A stretch of 32,654 nucleotides of DNA from an uncultured Anaerobiospirillum sp. (GCA_944392765.1 CALXXU010000032.1:1-32654); one strand, 5' to 3'; positions 1 through 7,692 are shown, numbered from the stretch's first letter. Translations and numbers: made by a program. The notes: generated by a model not told the origin, from the letters alone.

Positions 1-293
1 TATGCTTAAAGCTGCATAAACGCGATATTTAGGCTGTTCTTAAGCCTTTTGGGACTTTCTTAATTGTGAGAACATGGAGTAAATGTAAAGCTAAGTGCCG
101 AGGGACGAGGTTGTAACTTGGTTCAAGTTGAGGCAGCTGCAACTTGTGGGCATGGGCACAGTAGGGAGCTGAGGTCGAGCGCTCTAACACCATGCTGGGG
201 AAGTGCGGCCTGCGGCAAGAGAGGTCGGCTGAACCTTGTGTTGCTGCAACAAGGTGCTTAATAGCGCTGCCGCCGCCTAATGAGGTGTGGCGC
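1..293. other. Window edge, no supported gene
   Basis: I see no convincing coding region here. A small hairpin at 31-50 could be the terminator of a gene lying left of the window. The rest is ordinary mixed sequence downstream of the minus-strand gene that ends at 294. The start of the window (16-30) shares an AAACGCGAT-type motif with the palindrome cluster near 2012-2052. Confidence 0.4.
31..50 (+). terminator. Weak terminator-like hairpin
   Basis: AGGCT (31-35) and AGCCT (43-47) form a 5-bp stem with a 7-nt loop, followed by TTT. It could end a gene entering from the left, but the stem is short and the U-tract is poor. Confidence 0.25.
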
Positions 294-1460
294 TTAATGG
301 TGCTTCTGCTGCGCTTTGATGCGCTCGCGGCTTTGTTGGCCCGAGATGATGTTTTGGTTCACGAAGTTGCCAGCTTGCTCAAGCTGCAGCTGGGCATCAT
401 CATTGCGGAAGGTGCCTTCATTGATGAGCACGGCATAGTCACGCGCGCTGAGGAAGGCGTTCGCTGTGAGGGAGAGGGTGCCTTGGTTTAAGAAGCGGGC
501 GCTTTGGCTTAGAGTCATGGTGCCGGAGAGCTCAATGGTGTGCTCAGAGCGGATCTGGGCGTGATCGCCTACGGTGAGCTTGCTCTCGGGAGCTTGCTTC
601 ACTAAGGCATCATTGTGCCAGAGCGCCGCTTCACTCATAGTGATAGTGCCGCGTGGGCTAAAGGTGTTTTTGTTGGTGAAGTGGCTGTGTTCTTTAAAGG
701 CTAAGCTGGCGTAGGGATTGAGCTCAAGACTGCCGCGATTGGTGAAGGTGCTGTTGCCTTGAAAATTGAGGAGGGCTTGCTGCTCGGTTTGAATCGTGCC
801 TTGGTTGGTGACAGCGGCAGCGTCGGTCACGGTGAGCAGGGCGTTATTTAAAGTCAGAATGCCGCTGGTGCTGAGCGTGCTGTGTCCAGCTAGCCTCACG
901 TAGGCGCCAGGGGTTAACACCAAGCGCCCAATGTTGCGCAGGGTGGCGTTATCTTGAGCTTGCAAGGCACTGGGACTGGTGCAGTACAACAGGCCGGAGT
1001 TGTTGAGCTTGCCTTGCACCACAATCTGGGCGTTAGGCTTAAGCTCCAATTGCCCGCGCGGCTCCAAGAGCCCGCCAGGGGCGACCGTGATCGAGGAGCC
1101 AGCTGCCAAGGTGGCCGTGCGTCCTGCTTTTAAGAACAATTGCCCGGCGACTTGGTAATGCCCGCTTAAGACATTGCCGCCTTGCAGCTCAAAGCATTGC
1201 TCCGGGGCAATAGTTTGCGGTAAGGAGTCGCTGGCATTAAGGGCGGTGCAGGCGGCGCGCACTTGAGGCGCATAGAGCGCGGCGCTTAAGACTAAGCACG
1301 ATAAGACCAAGTTGCGGCGCGCGCTGTTGACGCTCCATTTGGTGACTCCACCCACTGAGCGGCTGCCTAAGGTCACCAGGCATAAACCCAGGCACCAAAA
1401 TGGGGTCACGATACGCGGTACTAACAGCAGGGTGCGCAGTATCAGTCCAAGCAAAGGCAT
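294..1460 (-). CDS. Exported repeat-rich protein, probable beta-helix
   Basis: This 388-residue protein is not a family I recognise. From the chosen ATG there is a hydrophobic stretch at about residues 2-30, then a basic region (ARR, 47-49), then a second hydrophobic stretch (51-63) ending in VRA/AC. That looks like a signal peptide with an extended N-region, cleaved near residue 69. The mature part has repeated short turns rich in N, G, T and L (patterns such as F-x-N-x-G-x-L-x-L, roughly residues 140-375), as in right-handed beta-helix or adhesin passenger domains. No C-terminal outer-membrane barrel, LPxTG or haemagglutinin secretion motif is visible, so this is not a complete autotransporter. 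The reading frame is open further upstream, to 1604, but the ATG at 1460 has an AAGGG-like site before it and starts the hydrophobic segment directly. The gene stands alone, with non-coding DNA on both sides. Confidence 0.6.
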   Translation of the reverse strand: MPLLGLILRTLLLVPRIVTPFWCLGLCLVTLGSRSVGGVTKWSVNSARRNLVLSCLVLSAALYAPQVRAACTALNASDSLPQTIAPEQCFELQGGNVLSGHYQVAGQLFLKAGRTATLAAGSSITVAPGGLLEPRGQLELKPNAQIVVQGKLNNSGLLYCTSPSALQAQDNATLRNIGRLVLTPGAYVRLAGHSTLSTSGILTLNNALLTVTDAAAVTNQGTIQTEQQALLNFQGNSTFTNRGSLELNPYASLAFKEHSHFTNKNTFSPRGTITMSEAALWHNDALVKQAPESKLTVGDHAQIRSEHTIELSGTMTLSQSARFLNQGTLSLTANAFLSARDYAVLINEGTFRNDDAQLQLEQAGNFVNQNIISGQQSRERIKAQQKHH

Positions 1461-2113
1461 AACAGTACCCTTTACTCTAAAGAACAAAAGAAAAAAGAAC
1501 AGTTGGGTAGGGCGCTCTGCCCTAATTTGCAGCGCGCCGGGTGGCGCGGCGCCCATGGTATCACCAAAAAGGTGCTTAGGCTTATCTTTGCACCAAAGCC
1601 GCAAAGTGGCACAACGCTGAGCGCAAGCGGCGCGCCTAGGCTATAAGCTTAACTATCTTCTCATGTTGCGCCATAGCGCTTGGGGCGGGCTTGAGCGCGC
1701 CCCAGTCCCCATTGAGCCAGGGCCCGGCACTGGTATGTCAGCACAATGGTGGCACTGCCCTAACTTAGCTCCCATTAGGCGCACCGCTAGGTGCCAGGCC
1801 GCTTGGCGCCAGGATAAGCTCTCTGCGCTATTTGGGAATGTATGTTGGCAATTGTTCGTGAACCCGAAATTTTCGGGCTTTATCGGGGATTTTTGACTTG
1901 TTACTGTAACAGCAAGAAGGCCGCAGATGCGGTCAGTGCGGTTATTTGCGGCCCCGACGGTGTTTTAGCCTTTGTCAAATTTTTACTGTTACTTGTAACG
2001 TTGGGGCTGATAAACGCGATTTTTGTGGGAAAAACCGATATTTATCGCGTTTGTTTGGTCGTAAAGGGCACTTTGACGCGGGGTTAAAGGTTGGGCTGTT
2101 TTGGTGCCGAGCC
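1461..2113. other. Non-coding stretch with several palindromes
   Basis: I find no convincing gene here. The stretch holds a 15-nt palindrome with 7-nt arms at 1863-1877 (CCCGAAA/TTTCGGG). Two GTTAC-GTAAC inverted repeats lie at 1900-1910 (1-nt spacer) and 1988-1999 (2-nt spacer). A 9-bp inverted repeat pairs AAACGCGAT (2012-2020) with ATCGCGTTT (2044-2052). The short open frames across this region have no ribosome binding sites or protein-like composition. Confidence 0.5.
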
Positions 2114-2181
2114 AAAATTTTTAAAATTTTTTTGAAAAACTCTTGAGCTGTATCACATTTTTGGCTATGATGGGCCCATCA
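2114..2181 (+). promoter_or_regulatory. Strong sigma-70 promoter with UP-like tract and start-site palindrome
   Basis: A -35 element TTGAGC (2143-2148), a 17-nt spacer and a -10 element TATGAT (2166-2171) are all visible. An almost pure A/T tract at 2114-2140 lies directly upstream and resembles an UP element. The bases after the -10 are GGGCCC, a GC-rich discriminator of the kind found at stringently controlled stable-RNA promoters. A perfect 14-bp palindrome (2168-2181) covers the end of the -10 and the predicted start at about 2178, so a repressor could bind there. The promoter drives the terminated transcript that follows. Confidence 0.75.
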
Positions 2182-2312
2182 AAACGAACAGAGCAAAGTG
2201 ATCGTTTTGGCTAACTAGACTCATAGTTAAAGACTATAGCGATATAGTCGCTCCTTTTCATAGACAATCCTCCTATTTTAAAAAAGGCTGAGTGCGACAC
2301 TTAGCCTTTTTT
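2178..2312 (+). ncRNA. Candidate small RNA, about 135 nt
   Basis: This is a compact transcription unit with a strong promoter, no reading frame with a ribosome binding site, and an excellent intrinsic terminator. Visible structure starts with a 5' stem CAAAACGA/TCGTTTTG (about 2180-2209). A hairpin GACTATA/TATAGTC capped by a GCGA (GNRA) tetraloop follows at about 2233-2250. A pyrimidine-rich single-stranded stretch containing CTCCTTTT and TCCTCCT then leads into the terminator. CCTCC is complementary to Shine-Dalgarno sequences, which fits a trans-acting, Hfq-type regulator, but that role is inference. It does not resemble 6S, 4.5S, tmRNA, RNase P RNA, Spot 42 or any tRNA that I can recall. 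The next gene downstream is glk, about 560 bases away with its own promoter. Confidence 0.6.
2280..2312. terminator. Intrinsic terminator of the sRNA candidate
   Basis: The stem pairs A6-GGCTGAGTG (2280-2294) with CACTTAGCC-T6 (2298-2312), 15 bp with one G-T pair and a CGA loop. A-tract and T-tract are both present, so it could work in both directions. Confidence 0.85.
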
Positions 2313-2778
2313 GTTTGTGCGCAGCGCAAAACTGCGCCTCCTAAAGCGCGAGCCTGCCTCTACTCTGACGCAGGCTCCCGCTTAATCCCTAAGCCTTGCT
2401 TGCCCCTTCTTTCCCCTCCAACCTCACGCTGCGAGCTCATTGATCGCCGTTAATTCATCTGCCCCAACTAGGGCGCCCACTGGCCTTTATTGTCATCATG
2501 TCTTGCCTGGAGTGCTTTCTGCTTGCCCCCAAGGTCAATGAGGGCACTTGCGCTTACCCTGGGTGCGAAGGAATCAAACTGGTTTGGGCGTGCCGAGCTA
2601 ATCGTGGCTAAGCCACAGGGGAAAGTGAGGGGCTCTTATGGGCGGGTCAATGGCAGGGATGGTGAGGTAGGATAGTGAGCCGGGATGGTGCCGATGGTAA
2701 GATTTGTGTACTTTTTTGACCGAATTGTCGCGGTGCTTCACCTTTCTTAGAAAAAGCCCTAGCGCTGGCACGGAGTTT
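2313..2778. other. Non-coding gap before glk
   Basis: No supported gene is present. A hairpin with an 8-bp perfect core, GAGCCTGC/GCAGGCTC (2350-2357 with 2370-2377), can be extended by GCG/CGC. It lacks a U-tract. Nothing else is recognisable. Confidence 0.45.
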
Positions 2779-2787
2779 TGCTATTAT
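2779..2787 (+). promoter_or_regulatory. Extended -10 promoter for glk
   Basis: TGC-TATTAT matches an extended -10 element (TGn followed by a 5-of-6 hexamer). No good -35 is seen, which is normal for this class. The predicted start near 2794 gives a leader of about 80 nt. Confidence 0.5.
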
Positions 2788-2874
2788 CACGTTTAGATTG
2801 TTGTGATGGATGAGGCTGGAACGTGCTCTTTAGCTTGTTTCGTTGCGGCCCAATGCGTGAAATCTGGAGTGTGT

Positions 2875-3852
2875 ATGACTGCTTTAACTGGTCAAGCATT
2901 AGTGGGTGATATCGGTGGTACTAACGCTCGTTTGGCCCTGTGCAATCTGTCTGACGGTTCCTTATCAGACCCAATCATCTATTCGGCCTTAGAAAACGAC
3001 TCCTTAGAGTCGGTGATCCACAAGTTCCGCCAGGAAACTAAGGTTGACTTCAAGGCTGCCTGCATCGCGATTGCTTGCCCGGTCAACCAAGATTACATCA
3101 AGATGACCAACAATCCTTGGGAGTTCTCAAAGAGCCAGCTGAAGCAGAACTTAGGCTTAGACACGCTCTTGGTCATCAACGATTTCACCGCGATGTCGAT
3201 GTCCGTAACCTGCCTGCCACGCGAGTCCTTAGTCAAGATCGGTGGTGGTGAGCCTGATCCTAATGCTCCAATTGCCGTTTATGGCGCTGGTACCGGCTTA
3301 GGTGTAGCTCACTTAATCAAGCACGGCAACAAGTGGATTCCTCTGTCGGGCGAAGGTGGTCACGTTGACCTTGCTCCAGCTAATATGTCCGAGGACATGA
3401 TCTTAATCGCCCTGCGTGCTCGTATCGGTCACGTCTCGGCTGAGCGTGTGCTCTCGGGCCCAGGCTTATTAAACCTCTATGAGGCCATTGCTATGCGCAA
3501 TGAGCGCCTGCGCACCGGTTTAACCCCAGCTGATGTTACTGCTTCGGCCTTAAGCCCGAACCCAGATCCAGATTGCCTCGAGGCTTTAAACACCTTCTGC
3601 CGCTTAATGGGCCGCTTCGGTGGTAACCTCGCCTTGACCTTAGGCACCTTCGGTGGTGTTTACGTCGCAGGCGGCGTCGTTCCACGCTTTATCGAGTTCT
3701 TTAAGCAGTCGCAGTTCCGTCGTGCCTTTGAGGATAAGGGCCGCTTCAAGAGCTACTTAGAGCGCATCCCAGCCTACGTTATCACTGAGCCTAAGGCTGG
3801 CTTGATGGGCGCAGGTGCTACCTTACGTCAAGAGTTAGGTGCCATTCTCTAA
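2875..3852 (+). CDS. glk: Glucokinase
   Basis: This is the cytoplasmic enzyme that phosphorylates glucose to glucose-6-phosphate with ATP. The 325-residue product is close to E. coli Glk (321). The N-terminus carries the phosphate-binding signature VGDIGGTNARLALC (about residues 10-23). Further on are INDFTAMS (catalytic Asp region), a GAGTGLGVA glycine-rich loop, and GEGGHVDLAP typical of the proteobacterial Glk family (not ROK). The frame is open 24 codons further upstream. I chose ATG 2875 because GGAG lies 5 nt before it and because the protein then begins, as in E. coli, just before the GGTN motif. It is a single-gene unit between an extended -10 promoter and a hairpin at 3865. Confidence 0.95.
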   Translation: MTALTGQALVGDIGGTNARLALCNLSDGSLSDPIIYSALENDSLESVIHKFRQETKVDFKAACIAIACPVNQDYIKMTNNPWEFSKSQLKQNLGLDTLLVINDFTAMSMSVTCLPRESLVKIGGGEPDPNAPIAVYGAGTGLGVAHLIKHGNKWIPLSGEGGHVDLAPANMSEDMILIALRARIGHVSAERVLSGPGLLNLYEAIAMRNERLRTGLTPADVTASALSPNPDPDCLEALNTFCRLMGRFGGNLALTLGTFGGVYVAGGVVPRFIEFFKQSQFRRAFEDKGRFKSYLERIPAYVITEPKAGLMGAGATLRQELGAIL

Positions 3853-3864
3853 TTAGCGCCTTAC

Positions 3865-3891
3865 GTACGGCTGGTTGAGCTTGAGCCGTAC
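3865..3891 (+). terminator. Hairpin after glk
   Basis: GTACGGCT (3865-3872) pairs with AGCCGTAC (3884-3891), an 8-bp perfect stem just behind the glk stop. It is followed only by TTTAA, so termination is plausible but not certain. Confidence 0.45.
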
Positions 3892-3919
3892 TTTAAGTGC
3901 GCCCTTAACTCTAAGGTTG

Positions 3920-3955
3920 AGCTTATCTCTAAGGGCGAGCTTATCTCTAAGGGCG
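3920..3955. repeat. 18-bp direct repeat, two perfect copies
   Basis: Two adjacent identical 18-bp units (3920-3937 and 3938-3955), with a decayed relative just upstream. They lie between glk and the small motility-type gene. Confidence 0.7.
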
Positions 3956-4100
3956 TGCTAAGTCGGCAGGGCTAAGATCTTGCTTGATTTTTTCACTTAG
4001 AGCGATTGATGGCATTTTTGCCATTAAATTGCTTGCATCTTGGGGCGCGTGAGCGCACACTAAAGATCTAGATTGAGGAAATCTAGGTATTATTAGCCTT

Positions 4101-4117
4101 GCCTAGAGCTTCTAGGC
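4101..4117 (+). promoter_or_regulatory. Hairpin just before the ribosome binding site
   Basis: GCCTAGA (4101-4107) pairs perfectly with TCTAGGC (4111-4117) across a 3-nt loop. It ends 3 nt before the AGGAG site at 4121-4125. Another inverted repeat (CTAGATT/AATCTAG) lies just upstream. The hairpin could stabilise the leader or affect translation, but no mechanism can be read from the sequence. Confidence 0.35.
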
Positions 4118-4131
4118 ATTAGGAGAGCAAA

Positions 4132-4338
4132 ATGTCCAGCATCACTGGCGTAAACAGCAACTTTGGTTTTGAGGCTTTAGCCGTTGCCGTTAATAAGAAG
4201 GCAACTGACGCTCAAGGCGAAGCTGTCATGAATTTACTCGAAGGCACCATGCAATCGGTTCAGCAGATCAACGCTGCGGGCGCGAAGATGGTTCAGGCTT
4301 CGGGTTCTGTAGGTACCAATATCGATACTTACGCCTAG
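4132..4338 (+). CDS. Small YjfB-type putative motility protein
   Basis: This 68-residue acidic protein has no signal peptide or membrane segment. The central pattern (AVAVNKKATDAQGEAVMNLLEG) fits the short YjfB_motility family, whose members are usually 55-70 residues with a V-x-x-x-K-K-x-x-D-x-Q block followed by a Leu-rich helix. The family was named from Bacillus and its function is not established. The ribosome binding site AGGAG at 4121-4125 is strong. No flagellar gene is nearby and I could not find a good sigma-28 promoter, so the motility link is family name only. The gene is monocistronic and ends before the terminator at 4461. Confidence 0.7.
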   Translation: MSSITGVNSNFGFEALAVAVNKKATDAQGEAVMNLLEGTMQSVQQINAAGAKMVQASGSVGTNIDTYA

Positions 4339-4403
4339 GCTTCAACCTATGCCTACTTGCAGGCAGTGCGGGGCTTGATTTTCTTCGGGCAACATACCAA
4401 CTG

Positions 4404-4421
4404 ACTGCGCGAAGGTCCAGT
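4404..4421. promoter_or_regulatory. Weak LexA-like box upstream of uvrB
   Basis: ACTG-N10-CAGT has the outer bases and spacing of a gammaproteobacterial SOS box. The inner bases are GC-rich rather than the usual alternating AT. E. coli uvrB is LexA-regulated, which makes the position suggestive. The match itself is poor. Confidence 0.25.
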
Positions 4422-4460
4422 TTCAGGCTGAGTTAATCCTGGTTCTGGTCCTATCACGAT

Positions 4461-4502
4461 AACAACCTTGCTTGAGTTTCTTGAGCGAGGTTGTTTTGTT
4501 TT
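4461..4502 (+). terminator. Intrinsic terminator between the small gene and uvrB
   Basis: AACAACCTTGCT (4461-4472) pairs with AGCGAGGTTGTT (4484-4495), 12 bp with one G-T pair. The T-rich tail runs TTGTTTTGTTTT. The tail touches the uvrB ribosome binding site (GAGGGG, 4503-4508), so any uvrB promoter upstream of it must be read through or the terminator used as a control point. Confidence 0.75.
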
Positions 4503-4515
4503 GAGGGGATTAAAG

Positions 4516-6867
4516 GTGGCACTCAAAAACAAGTTTGAATTGGTGAGCCCGTTTGCGGCCGCAGGCGATCAAGTCGAGGCGATTGCTAAGTTAGTTGAAG
4601 GCATTAAGCGCGGCGATTCAGGCCAGACCCTCTTGGGTGTAACCGGCTCGGGTAAGACCTTTACGATGGCCAATGTCATCGCGGCCTTAAACCGTCCCAC
4701 CATGATCTTGTCTCATAACAAGACCTTGGCCGCCCAGCTCTACGGCGAAATGCGCGAATTTTTCCCGCACAATGCCGTCGAGTACTTCGTCTCCTACTAC
4801 GATTATTACCAGCCTGAGGCCTATATCGCCGCCACCGATACCTATATCGAAAAGGATTCCTCGGTCAACGCACATATCGATCAGATGCGCCTTAGTGCCA
4901 CTAAGGCTTTGATGGAGCGACGCGACACCGTGGTCGTGTGCTCGGTGTCGGCGATCTACGGCTTAGGTGAGCCAGAAACTTACCTCAAGATGATGCTCCA
5001 TATCAGTCGGGGCGAGCAGATTACCCAGCAAGATATCGTCAAGCGCCTGGCGTCCTTGCAGTACACCCGCAATGATATGGCCTTTGAACGCTCGACCTTT
5101 AGAGTACGCGGTGATGTGATCGATGTGTTCCCAGCTGAGTCCGATGGCTTTGCTATTCGCATCGAGCTCTTTGATGATGAGATTGAGCGCATCAGCCGCT
5201 TTGACCCGCTCACCGGCCACGTCGAGTGTGAGCTGCCGCGCTTTACTATCTTCCCTAAGACCCACTATGTCACGCCCCGTGAGATTTTGCTCAACGCCAT
5301 TGACGATATCAAATTAGAACTCAAGGAGCGCTGTGACTACTTCTTTAGCCAAGGCAAGCTCTTAGAGGAGCAACGTATTCGCGAGCGCACCCAATACGAT
5401 TTGGAGATGATCACCGAGGTTGGCTATTGCTCAGGTATTGAGAACTATTCCCGCTACTTAACCGGCAGAGCCCCCGGCGAGCCGCCGCCATGCTTATTTG
5501 ACTATTTACCTAAGGATGGCCTGCTCATCATCGATGAGTCGCACGTGACCGTGCCCCAGATCGGCGCGATGTATCGCGGTGACCACTCGCGTAAGGAAAA
5601 TCTGATCAACTTTGGTTTCCGCCTGCCTTCAGCCTTTGACAATCGCCCGCTTAAGTTTGAAGAATTTGAGCGTATGCAGCCGCAGACGATCTACGTTTCA
5701 GCGACTCCGGCTGATTATGAAGTCGAGCGCTCAAGCCAAGTGGTGGAGCAGTTAATCCGTCCAACCGGTCTGTTAGACCCACTGATTGAAGTACGCCCGG
5801 TTGCGACCCAAGTTGATGATGTGATGTCGGAGATTCGCGCCCGTGCCGCGCGTCAGGAGCGCACCTTGGTCACGACCCTGACCAAGAAGATGGCCGAAGA
5901 GCTTACCGAGTATCTAACCGAGCATGGTCTCAGGGTGCGCTATATGCACTCTGATATCGACGCGGTGGAGCGCATGGACATCATTCGCGATCTGCGTTTA
6001 GGTGAGTTTGACGCCTTGATCGGTATTAACCTCTTGCGTGAGGGCCTTGATATTCCGGAGGTGTCCTTGGTCGCGGTGTTAGATGCCGATAAAGAAGGCT
6101 TCTTGCGCTCGGCCCGTTCGCTCATCCAGACGGTCGGTCGTGCCGCCCGTAACGTCAAGGGCATGGCGATCTTCTACGCCGACACCATCACTGACTCGAT
6201 GAAGCAGACGATGGAGGAAACGGCGCGTCGCCGCAAGATTCAAGACGAGTTCAATCAGGCCCATGGCATCACGCCACAGCAAATTAAGAAGAAGGTCGTC
6301 GACGTGATGGAGGTGGCCTTAAACAACTCGGAGATCTTCAAGGCCCCAAGTGAAGAGCGCGATTTACCAAGCCTGACGCGCGACGAGTGGGAGGCCCAGC
6401 ACGGCATCGACAGTCTCAAGGGCACGAAGCGCGGCAAGCGCAAGAGCGTGTCGCTTGATAGCTTCATGGATCCCAATGAGCTCAGCGCGATTAATGCCGC
6501 GCAAAAAGGCGCCAAGGATCAAGCAGCTACCCCTAAGAAGGGCAAGAAGCAAAGCCCAGGCACTCTGGCTCAGGGCCAGTGCTTAACCGGTGATAAGAAG
6601 GTCGGCACCTTAGTAGCGGTAATCGAACACTCGGTGTTAAACCAAGGATCAGCCGCCGCAGGCGAACAGGTGCTGCGCGCCAAGCTCAAGCAGCTTGAGT
6701 TCTACGATGTGGTCCCAACGGTCAGTGCTGTGGTCGCCGAAATCGACGCGCTACAAAAGCGCATGATTGAGTTGGCGCGCGAACTTAAGTTTGAGGAAGC
6801 GGCTCATCTGCGTGACGTGATGCGTCAGCTCGAGCAAGTCCTGCTCTTGCTCCCTGGCCGCGAGTAG
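4516..6867 (+). CDS. uvrB: Excinuclease ABC subunit B
   Basis: UvrB is the damage-verifying helicase-like subunit of nucleotide excision repair. It is loaded by UvrA and then recruits UvrC. The 783-residue product has Walker A GVTGSGKT (41-48), the beta-hairpin region with [10 protein letters not shown], the DESH box, helicase motifs through [10 protein letters not shown], and a C-terminal UVR coiled-coil ([13 protein letters not shown]) that binds UvrC. E. coli UvrB has 673 residues. The extra length sits between the helicase core and the UVR motif, as a Lys/Gly/Ser-rich linker of about 100 residues. GTG 4516 is the start: GAGGGG lies 7 nt upstream and the protein then begins like E. coli UvrB. 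The frame is open 16 codons further up, but that part is terminator sequence. Confidence 0.97.
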   Translation: MALKNKFELVSPFAAAGDQVEAIAKLVEGIKRGDSGQTLLGVTGSGKTFTMANVIAALNRPTMILSHNKTLAAQLYGEMREFFPHNAVEYFVSYYDYYQPEAYIAATDTYIEKDSSVNAHIDQMRLSATKALMERRDTVVVCSVSAIYGLGEPETYLKMMLHISRGEQITQQDIVKRLASLQYTRNDMAFERSTFRVRGDVIDVFPAESDGFAIRIELFDDEIERISRFDPLTGHVECELPRFTIFPKTHYVTPREILLNAIDDIKLELKERCDYFFSQGKLLEEQRIRERTQYDLEMITEVGYCSGIENYSRYLTGRAPGEPPPCLFDYLPKDGLLIIDESHVTVPQIGAMYRGDHSRKENLINFGFRLPSAFDNRPLKFEEFERMQPQTIYVSATPADYEVERSSQVVEQLIRPTGLLDPLIEVRPVATQVDDVMSEIRARAARQERTLVTTLTKKMAEELTEYLTEHGLRVRYMHSDIDAVERMDIIRDLRLGEFDALIGINLLREGLDIPEVSLVAVLDADKEGFLRSARSLIQTVGRAARNVKGMAIFYADTITDSMKQTMEETARRRKIQDEFNQAHGITPQQIKKKVVDVMEVALNNSEIFKAPSEERDLPSLTRDEWEAQHGIDSLKGTKRGKRKSVSLDSFMDPNELSAINAAQKGAKDQAATPKKGKKQSPGTLAQGQCLTGDKKVGTLVAVIEHSVLNQGSAAAGEQVLRAKLKQLEFYDVVPTVSAVVAEIDALQKRMIELARELKFEEAAHLRDVMRQLEQVLLLLPGRE

Positions 6868-6888
6868 GGGCCACCCCAGCCTGCGCTT

Positions 6889-7018
6889 GTGGTGCGCCCC
6901 GAACTGCGTCTGTGGTGCGCCCCGAACTACGTCTGTGGTACGCCCCGAACTGCGTCTGTGGTGCGCCCCGAACTGCGTCTGTGGTACGCCCCGAACTGCG
7001 TCTGTGGTGCGCCCAGGA
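6889..7018. repeat. 23-bp tandem array, about 5.5 copies
   Basis: Units begin at 6889, 6912, 6935, 6958, 6981 and 7004, exactly 23 bp apart. They read GTGGTGCGCC followed by CCGAACTGCGTCT with one or two substitutions. The last copy is cut short. The period is not a multiple of three, so the open frames over it are artefacts. It sits in the gap between convergent uvrB and the YgfB-like gene. Confidence 0.95.
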
Positions 7019-7062
7019 CGCAAGCAGGAGCGCTGGTCTGCGCTCATGATGCGCCCTAGCCA

Positions 7063-7107
7063 CAAGTAGGTGGAACGCAGGTAGGCGGGACGCAAGTAGG
7101 CGGGGCG
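7063..7107. repeat. 15-bp tandem array, three copies
   Basis: Three adjacent 15-bp units (7063, 7078, 7093) of the type CAAGTAGGCGGGACG differ at a few positions. This is a second, unrelated minisatellite in the same convergent gap. Confidence 0.8.
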
Positions 7108-7116
7108 TAGGGCGCT

Positions 7117-7692
7117 TTAGCTGGCCATCAGCTCAGATAAACGCACGATAGTCGTGCTCAGGGTTTCATTGACCAGCTTGATGTCCTCTTCGCTGGCGCC
7201 CGAGGCGGCATCGATATGGACTAAGTCCTCAATGAGATTGAGGTGCTCACGGAGCTCATCGTTGAGGGCTTTGTAGTTCATCTGGACAATCGAACCGGCA
7301 ATTGGCTGGGACTCGCCGCAAAAACCTAAGGTAAAGCCATAGGCGATATCAACTAGCGCCTGGACGCGCTCACTTTGAGAGCCCTCGCCTTGACTTGGAA
7401 CAAAGAGGCTTAAGCTCTTGCTCTTGAGCTCACGCTCCTCTTCGATGAGCATAGTGGTAAACAGCGCAATGCCGCTGCCTGAGAGTGCCTCACCTGAGTT
7501 TAAGACCGAGGTTACCAGCTCCAAGGTCTTCTTATCCGAGGAGGTATGGCCACGCGCCAGCAGGCCTAAGATAAAGCCTTGCACTGTGGTCAGGGGCTCT
7601 TGAAAGCCGGACTTACTGAAATTTGGGTGCACCTTTTGGTAGAGGCTGTTGTCCTTTAAGCTTGGGGCGTTCTTTAAGCTATCAGCTGCCAT
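7117..7692 (-). CDS. UPF0149 family protein, YgfB-like
   Basis: The 191-residue cytoplasmic protein matches E. coli YgfB (192 residues) in length and layout. The N-terminal part has the family pattern LTTVQGFILGLL (about 35-46), compare LTPAEMHGLISGM in YgfB. A middle segment ends in LSLFVPSQ, followed by a second helical part with the GFTLGFC pattern. The biochemical role is not settled. Pseudomonas YgfB is known to modulate transcriptional regulation. The start has AAAGGA about 7 nt upstream. In E. coli the gene precedes pepP and ubiH, but here it stands alone and convergent to uvrB. It could carry the yecA-type name instead, but the Cys-rich SEC-C tail of YecA is absent. Confidence 0.8.
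   Translation of the reverse strand: MAADSLKNAPSLKDNSLYQKVHPNFSKSGFQEPLTTVQGFILGLLARGHTSSDKKTLELVTSVLNSGEALSGSGIALFTTMLIEEERELKSKSLSLFVPSQGEGSQSERVQALVDIAYGFTLGFCGESQPIAGSIVQMNYKALNDELREHLNLIEDLVHIDAASGASEEDIKLVNETLSTTIVRLSELMAS

Noticed and set aside
100-160. tRNA-like T-arm sequence (GGTTCAAG)
   Set aside because: No acceptor, D or anticodon stems could be drawn around it.
192-491. Plus-strand 99-codon frame overlapping the 3' end of the exported protein gene
   Set aside because: It lies mostly antisense to a better gene, lacks an SD site and has no recognisable features.
2803-2874. N-terminal extension of Glk
   Set aside because: No SD site; it would add 24 residues before a start that already matches E. 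coli Glk.
4010-4050. Sigma-54 or sigma-28 promoter for the YjfB-type gene
   Set aside because: GG/GC spacing is wrong for sigma-54, and no TAAA-N15-GCCGATAA pair could be found.
6751-7095. Open frames on both strands across the 23-bp array
   Set aside because: Same reason: a non-triplet tandem repeat keeps several frames open by chance.
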